Origin: Stramonita haemastoma
Taxonomy: Eukaryota; Mollusca; Gastropoda; Neogastropoda; Muricidae
Length of the DNA: 12,649 nt
NCBI GenBank assembly: GCA_030674155.1
Contig: CM060317.1
Span: forward strand, 91,591,038 to 91,603,686
Reading direction: 5' to 3'
Shown here: positions 8,933 to 12,649 of the stretch, in pieces
Layout of the letters: the number at the start of each line of letters is the position of its first letter
Numbering within the stretch: position 1 is the first letter of the stretch
The notes under the pieces: generated by a model
What the model was told of the DNA's origin: nothing
The model's database searches: none
The model's input: only the letters and a program-made list of their open reading frames with translations
Position numbers and translations under genes: made by a program

Positions 8933-9186
8933 CTGCTTGTGTTTGTCTAAATATTTTGCATTTGAATTAACATGTCTTTGTTAACTTTAGTTTTCTTGAC
9001 ATATTATAGCTTCTCTTGTCTTTTGCAAAAAACAGATTATAGGCGTGAACACAAGCACCAGCACGTACCAACTGATTGTCGGGAACATGCATATTCACAC
9101 AAGCATATGTATACACACTCACACACCTGGTCAAGCATTAAATTACACACGTTATAGAAAACTCATGGTGGGAGGTGGAAAGAAAA
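8933..9186. other. Spacer between inverted SINE copies
   Basis: 254 bases with no gene or RNA. It contains a decayed CA-rich patch at 9100-9126. If both flanking SINEs were in one transcript, this would be the loop of a long hairpin. Confidence 0.5.
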
Positions 9187-9484
9187 GTAAAGGTAAAGGT
9201 GTCCCATAGCCTATATGGTGGTAGGAGAGCGAGGCATCAGAGACCTCAGCTTCTCTAGGGGCCAGCATGTTGAGAGTGGCGCCCATCTCCTCTCCGGCTC
9301 CCTCGCTGCTTTACCTTCCCTGACGTTAAAGAGGGCAGGTACCCATTTACAGCTAGCTAAACTGGGGGACTGTACTGAAGCCAAGTCTGCAAACAGTCAC
9401 CCATCCACTTTGTAACCACGCTTAATGCTGCTCAACTTTGGCTGGGGAAAGCGAGTGCTCTGACCACTGAGCTATCCCGTCCCC
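9187..9484 (-). mobile_element. SINE with tRNA/5S-like head, copy C (full length)
   Basis: This is the best-preserved full-length copy, at about 298 bases. On the minus strand it starts 'GGGGACGGGATAGCTCAGTG' (A box about 9456-9474). It carries the complete 5S-like segment at 9390-9439 with 'GAGCAGCATTAAGCGTGG' and 'TGGATGGGTGAC'. Next come 'AGCTGTAAATGGGTACCTGC', 'GAGGAGATGGGCGCC' and 'GAGAAGCTGAGGTCTCTGA'. It ends with 'GGGACACCTTTACCTTTAC'. Its length and order suggest the source-like form of the family. A short possible flanking duplication, gtggaaa at 9175-9181 and 9491-9497, is offset by several bases and is weak. Confidence 0.9.
9390..9439 (-). other. 5S rRNA-like internal promoter segment in SINE copy C
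   Basis: Minus-strand order is 'CAAAGTTGAGCAGCATTAAG', 'CGTGGTTACAAAG', 'TGGATGGGTGAC', 'TGTTTGCAG'. Against remembered animal 5S rRNA ('GAAGTTAAGCAACGTCGAG', 'GGTCAGTACT', 'TGGATGGGTGAC', 'CGCCTGGGA'), the C-box core is identical over 12 bases. The A-box-like part keeps AAGTT, AGCA and AGC at matching spacing. Confidence 0.72.
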
Positions 9485-9612
9485 AAATATGTGGAAATAT
9501 GACTGGCATGTTAGTTAGCTATGTTATGTTTTAGCATGTAATTTGAAGATTTCCGAATACTTTTGTTTCTACTTCAGTCTTCATTTAAGTTGCCCTGGAA
9601 AGCATAATGGGC

Positions 9613-9690
9613 GTGGACAGGCAGACAGACAGGAAGACAGACAGGAAGACAGACAGATGGACACGCAAGGAGATAGAAACAGACTGACAG
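9613..9690. repeat. (GACA)n microsatellite
   Basis: GGACAGGCAGACAGACAGGA-type units run from 9613 to about 9662, including two copies of 'GGAAGACAGACA'. They decay to scattered GACAGA words until about 9690. The stretch 9700-9905 shows nothing recognisable. Confidence 0.9.
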
Positions 9691-9904
9691 AAAGAAAGAC
9701 GAAGTGTAGGTAGAATAAAACTGAAAAGAAGGAAAGAACTAAAATAGAAAGAAAATGCGGTGAAAGTAGAATGTGGTGTTCTGCACGGTCGTTGAGTTTT
9801 ATCCGCCAGTTTTCCATTTCCCTTGAAAAACAGTTCACAGAGCGGGTTGCAGAACACACACTGTCTCTAATGACATGACACTCCACTAGCCAGAATTTTG
9901 TCTC

Positions 9905-9907
<3 letters not shown>

Positions 9908-9977
<70 letters not shown>

Positions 9978-10033
9978 TGGTGCGCGCGCGTGTGTGTGTG
10001 TGTGTACGTGTGTGTGCGCGCGTGCACGCGTGT
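9908..10033. repeat. (TG)n microsatellite with CGCG islets
   Basis: TG repeat runs from about 9908 to 9980, then 'GGTGCGCGCGCGTG', TG, 'TACGTG', and 'GTGCGCGCGTGCACGCGTG' to 10032. Extended alternating purine-pyrimidine sequence makes this another Z-DNA candidate. Confidence 0.96.
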
Positions 10034-10245
10034 TCATTCCATTATCCTCGGTATTAAAAAATATATGTATTTACAAATGAATGAATAAATAGACACTTCA
10101 GAGAAGCCTAAAAGGTCAAAGCATCTTTGAATACAATATAACCAATCATCTAAATATGTCTTTAGGTGAGTTCTGGGATCTTGTTTACAGTCATCAAATA
10201 CGCCTGTTTTGGAAACCTGCATAAAAACATTTTGCAGTTTAAACC
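10034..10245. other. Unassigned non-coding sequence
   Basis: AT-rich, with a small AATGAATGAATAAATA patch at 10076-10091. I recognise no gene or repeat copy. Confidence 0.5.
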
Positions 10246-10282
10246 AGAGACAGACAGACGGGCAGACCGACAGACAGACAGT
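10246..10282. repeat. Short (CAGA)n array
   Basis: Imperfect ACAGACAGACGGGCAGACCG units, about nine tetramers. Confidence 0.88.
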
Positions 10283-10352
10283 AATCTACCTGCATGCAAA
10301 ACACTTAAATATCAATCCATGCATCGTCATTAACATCCACACATACATGCCT

Positions 10353-10357
<5 letters not shown>

Positions 10358-10429
<72 letters not shown>

Positions 10430-10446
10430 ATCACACATATATATAT

Positions 10447-10512
<66 letters not shown>
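10358..10512. repeat. Compound (CA)n-(TA)n-(TC)n microsatellite
   Basis: Pure CA runs at 10358-10426, then 'CGTGATCACACA', a TA tract at about 10437-10450, and pure TC at 10450-10511. A GACAGA/GAGA patch at 10526-10558 follows. The very low interruption rate suggests recent expansion, so this site is a good candidate for length polymorphism. Confidence 0.98.
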
Positions 10513-10514
<2 letters not shown>

Positions 10515-10702
10515 CACCAGGCTACAAAGAGAGACAGACAGACACAGAGAGAGACAGGGGTGAGGAAGGAGGGGATATAAATCCCAGAAAAAAACATTCT
10601 GCACAGCCACCCAGAACAGCCCATGCAGGCAAACCTGGAGAGAAATCAATTAGCCAACCAACCGTGATGTCATGGGCTGTCATGGAAATTTCATTCTCAC
10701 GA

Positions 10703-10800
10703 AGCACGTGTGGGATTTGAACACAATGACACGTCACACAACACACCCTTTGTGTCTGCTTGCCTTTATGTTAAGAGACCTATGGATGTCTAAAAGCGTG
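10703..10800 (-). repeat. Dispersed repeat pair with B-box-like motif, member 1
   Basis: This matches 12067-12165 in the same orientation: 'AGCACGTGTGGGA(T/A)TTGA' followed directly by 'ACACAATGACAC', then CCCTTT, GT, 'TGTT(A/G)AGAGA' and 'CAATGG / TATGGA'. The minus strand reads 'GTGTTCAAATCCCAC', which fits an RNA polymerase III B box. I do not see a clear A box at the right distance, so a tRNA origin is only possible. It could be the edge of an unclassified SINE. Confidence 0.5.
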
Positions 10801-10898
10801 ACCAATTTGAAGTCAATTGTCATTCTAATTGGTCAACGTAATATGGCCCTTTACTGCTAAAATAGGTATGGTTCAAACAAAATGTATTCAAGGTGTAG

Positions 10899-10907
10899 GG
10901 ATAGGTA
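10899..10907. repeat. Target-site duplication of SINE copy D, left
   Basis: GGATAGGTA, repeated exactly at 11138-11146 immediately after the element's tail. Confidence 0.75.
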
Positions 10908-11137
10908 CTGGACAGGATAGCTCAGTGGTCAGAGCACTCCCTTTCCTCAAGCACAGTCCCCCTGTTCACCCAGCTGTAAATGGGTACCTGCCCTCTTTAG
11001 TGTCAGGGAAGGAAAAGCAGAGAGGGAGAGGAGATGGGCGCTGCCCTCAACATCCAGGCCCCTGGAGAAGCTGAGGTAACTGACATCTCGCTCCCCAACA
11101 ACCACTTAGGTTATAGGAACACCTTTACCTTTAATAA
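10908..11137 (+). mobile_element. SINE, copy D (5S-like module deleted)
   Basis: It begins 'CTGGACAGGATAGCTCAGTG' with an intact A box (TAGCTCAGTGGTCAGAGCA). After 'CTCCCTTTCCTC' it goes almost directly to 'AGTCCCCCTGTTCACCCAGC', so the 5S-like module of about 60-70 bases is gone. The rest is standard: 'CTGTAAATGGGTACCTGCCC', 'GAGGAGATGGGCGCTGCCC', 'GAGAAGCTGAGGTAACTGAC' and a tail 'ACACCTTTACCTTTAATAA'. Exact 9-bp duplications GGATAGGTA flank it, so the short form was probably inserted as such rather than created by later deletion, or at least the ends are original. Confidence 0.9.
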
Positions 11138-11146
11138 GGATAGGTA
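11138..11146. repeat. Target-site duplication of SINE copy D, right
   Basis: GGATAGGTA, matching 10899-10907. Confidence 0.75.
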
Positions 11147-11487
11147 TAGCGCCATCATATCATCCTGATTCTCTTTCTGTATTCACTGTATGTTGTTTTC
11201 TTGCCTTTCTTCTCTTTAGCTTCCACTTTCAGGTCTCATATTCGTCTAGTTTCCTGCTATACACTTATTTCCCAAAAACATTTTTATGTACTGGGGTTCC
11301 TTTTAGTTGCATGTTTAATGCAAGCATCCAATATACACCAAACTGACACTGCCAAACTGCCTGTCAACCTTATCACAGAGAAGACACTGCATTGTTGTTT
11401 TGACTTCCCTGAGATCTTTCACTACATTTCATATTAAATTTACTTCCATCCATGTGTATTATTTACTGTGGTTTTTTTAGTGGTATG
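11147..11487. other. Unassigned non-coding sequence
   Basis: A 78-codon frame at 11201-11437 (+) shows no domain, signal or family resemblance that I recognise. I see no RNA gene or repeat copy here. Confidence 0.5.
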
Positions 11488-11500
11488 TATATAATCGATG
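11488..11500. repeat. 13-bp target-site duplication, left
   Basis: TATATAATCGATG, repeated without mismatch at 11800-11812. Confidence 0.92.
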
Positions 11501-11799
11501 CTGCTGCTGTAGTCTAGTGGTTAGGGCGTTGGACTCGTAATCTAAAGGTTGCCGGTTTGATCCCAGCTTTCGGCTATGGCGTTGTGCCCTTGGAAAAGGC
11601 ACTTTACAGCTATTTTCTCACCCCACCCAGGTGTAAAAGGGGTACCAACCTTGTGTTGGAGGTTAACCCTGCGATACACTGGCGTCCTATCCAGGGGGGA
11701 GTCTATGACTCTCAGTCGCTTAACGCCACAGAAACTGGGATAAGCACCGGCCTGATAAGCCTTAGGCTCGGGACAGACTTTAACTTTTTAACTTTTTTT
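11501..11799 (+). mobile_element. Second SINE family, tRNA-Thr(CGT)-like head, with intact ends
   Basis: The A box is TAGTCTAGTGG (11510-11520) and the B box GGTTTGATCCC (11554-11564). Between them, an anticodon arm can be drawn with stem TTGGA/TCTAA and seven-base loop CTCGTAA, giving anticodon CGT, as in tRNA-Thr. The central domain at 11586-11646 has 'GCCCTTGGAAAAGGCACTTT' and 'CACCCAGGTGTAAAAGGGGT'. From memory this resembles the MetaSINE central region, and it shares its second half with copies A-D. Then come 'CACTGGCGTCCTATCCAGGG', 'ACTCTCAGTCGCTTAACGCC' and a tail (AACTTTTT)n ending at 11799. Perfect 13-bp duplications flank it, so the copy is complete and fairly young. The acceptor stem is not maintained, so it is not a tRNA gene. 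Confidence 0.92.
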
Positions 11800-11812
11800 T
11801 ATATAATCGATG
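11800..11812. repeat. 13-bp target-site duplication, right
   Basis: TATATAATCGATG, identical to 11488-11500. Its first T is shared with the poly-T end of the tail, so the exact element boundary is ambiguous by one base. Confidence 0.92.
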
Positions 11813-12060
11813 TACATATGAACGTATAAAACACAAACAAGTATGCATGAGTGTATGTGTGGCCATCTCTCTCTCTCCCCTCACTGTCCCTCCCTCCCTC
11901 TGTATCCCCTACTCCATGCACACGTGCTCAAAAGAAGAAAGGTGACAGACCAAATCCCTGAGGGCACATTCAAAACCATCAATCAAAACAACGTCCCTAC
12001 CAGGGACAGTTCAAAGCACCCAACCTGCCAACAGACCACACTCTGGTAAAACTGTCATCA
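11813..12060. other. Unassigned sequence with a CT/CCCT patch
   Basis: An imperfect CT and CCCTCCCT patch lies at about 11865-11902. The remainder, up to 12060, holds no gene or repeat copy that I can identify. Confidence 0.5.
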
Positions 12061-12066
12061 GCACAG

Positions 12067-12165
12067 AGCACGTGTGGGAATTGAACACAATGACACCTCA
12101 CCCACCACGCCCTTTTTGTTGGTAAGGCCATGTTGAGAGATCAATGGAAATGGACTGAAAGAACT
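12067..12165 (-). repeat. Dispersed repeat pair with B-box-like motif, member 2
   Basis: Same family as 10703-10800. 'AGCACGTGTGGGAATTGAAC' is followed by 'ACAATGACACCTCACCCACC', and then 'GTTGAGAGATCAATGG'. The minus strand carries 'GTGTTCAATTCCCAC' in place of the B box. The similarity fades on both sides. Confidence 0.5.
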
Positions 12166-12189
12166 AGTCCTAAATGAATAGTGGTCCTG

Positions 12190-12500
12190 ATTTATCTCTA
12201 TTTATATTTGTATACCACTAAATGTCACAGCTGATTTCTCTGCATGAAATTCGGGCTGCTCTCCCCAGGGAGAGCTTGCCACAAGTGCTGCGCCACCCGT
12301 TTTTTTTTCTGTCTGCAACTGTATTTGTTTCCCTATCAGAGTGGCTTTTTTCTATAGAATTTTGCCAGGGACAATCCTCTCGTTGCCTTAGGTTCTTTTA
12401 CGTGTGCTAAATAATAATGTGTAACACACGGGACCTCAGTTTATGGTCTCATCGTCTCATCCGAAAGACTAACACCCAGACCACCACTCATGGTCTAATA
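12190..12500 (-). mobile_element. Long gastropod-type dispersed repeat (SINE-like), head missing
   Basis: + strand order is: a 'TATTTATATTTGTATACCAC' tail-like start, 'TTTCTCTGCATGAAATTCGG', 'GCTGCTCTCCCCAGGGAGAG', 'GCGCCACCCG' and a T run, 'GTATTTGTTTCCCTATCAGA', 'TAGAATTTTGCCAGGGACAA', 'GGTTCTTTTACGTGTGCTAA', 'ACACGGGACCTCAGTTTATG', 'GTCTCATCCGAAAGAC' and 'CCAGACCACCACTCATGGTC'. I recall this composition as a very common gastropod repeat whose tRNA head lies beyond the 'CCACTCAAGG' end. Here the homology fades near 12500 before any A or B box. 'GTCTCATC' is duplicated in tandem at 12447-12462. The right third is shared with the copies at 495 and 2545, but the left two thirds are different. 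Confidence 0.7.
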
Positions 12501-12559
12501 GATGGGGGGAAAGTTTTGGAACCAAACTATGGCCCATGAACAGCGATATCAGCCATATC

Positions 12560-12649
12560 CACTCCCTTCATCCTATTTTTTTTATCTGTTCTGCCTCTCC
12601 CTTCATCCTATTTTTTTTTATCTGTTCTGCCTCTCCCTTCATCCTATTT
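12560..12649. repeat. 35-36 bp minisatellite, truncated by window end
   Basis: The unit is 'CCCTTCATCCTA', a run of 8 or 9 T, then 'ATCTGTTCTGCCTCT'. Starts at 12564, 12599 and 12635 give periods of 35 and 36. The one-base difference is the T-run length. At least 2.4 units are present and the array continues past the window. The units are otherwise nearly identical, suggesting recent expansion or an assembly-sensitive site. Confidence 0.93.

Noticed and set aside
8497..8984. Overlapping frames of 92 to 105 codons
   Set aside because: They are made of post-gap low-confidence sequence and SINE copy B, with no protein family signal.
11507..11572. Possible functional tRNA-Thr gene
   Set aside because: The anticodon arm can be drawn, but the acceptor ends do not pair. 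The sequence continues into a SINE body and tail flanked by a target duplication.
11557..11829. 90-codon open frame
   Set aside because: It lies inside the second SINE, running from its B box through the tail into the right target duplication; such frames are incidental.

Overview
This window looks like non-coding DNA from a large, repeat-rich animal genome, most likely a mollusc and probably a gastropod. I found no protein-coding gene, rRNA gene or intact tRNA gene. The organism guess rests on three things: the density of long (TG)n, (GA)n and (GACA)n microsatellites, several tRNA-derived SINE families, and a dispersed repeat with a 'TTCTTTTACGTG...ACACGGGACCTCGGTTTAT...GTCTCATCCGAA' core that I recall, without being able to check, from gastropod intergenic and intronic sequence. 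All long open frames are either translations of microsatellites (runs of RE, SL, VC or HT) or lie inside SINEs or unremarkable sequence.

Layout. From 1 to 3000: two copies of the 'ACGGGACCTC' repeat in opposite orientation, a minus-strand SINE (1512-1802), half of a diverged repeat pair (1975-2215), a C-rich tract, and a third 'ACGGGACCTC' copy that runs straight into a TC/TA microsatellite block. From 3000 to 5240: a tRNA-headed minus-strand repeat abutting a compound GA/GACA/CA/CAGA block, then a four-unit minisatellite with alternating A-B-A-B organisation, then a TG block of about 440 bp. From 5240 to 7549: the second member of the repeat pair, a CG/TG tract, another 'ACGGGACCTC'-family fragment and two GA blocks. 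A 100-N assembly gap occupies 7550-7649, followed by about 1 kb of homopolymer-heavy sequence that may be low-quality consensus. From 8660 to 12649: SINE copies in both orientations (8660-8932, 9187-9484, 10908-11137), a different SINE with a perfect 13-bp target-site duplication (11501-11799), more microsatellites, a long gastropod-type repeat copy (about 12190-12500) and a 35-36 bp minisatellite that runs off the end.

The most interesting content is the SINE biology. The main family begins with a tRNA-type A box and then carries a segment closely resembling the internal promoter region of 5S rRNA, giving a chimeric tRNA/5S head. It shares a short central motif (CACCCAGCTGTAAATGGGTACC-like) and a similar hexamer tail with the second SINE family, which has a tRNA-Thr(CGT)-like head. 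Two of the four copies have lost part or nearly all of the 5S module, so the window holds a small deletion series. No set of genes works together here; the content is retroposition, tandem-repeat expansion and decay.
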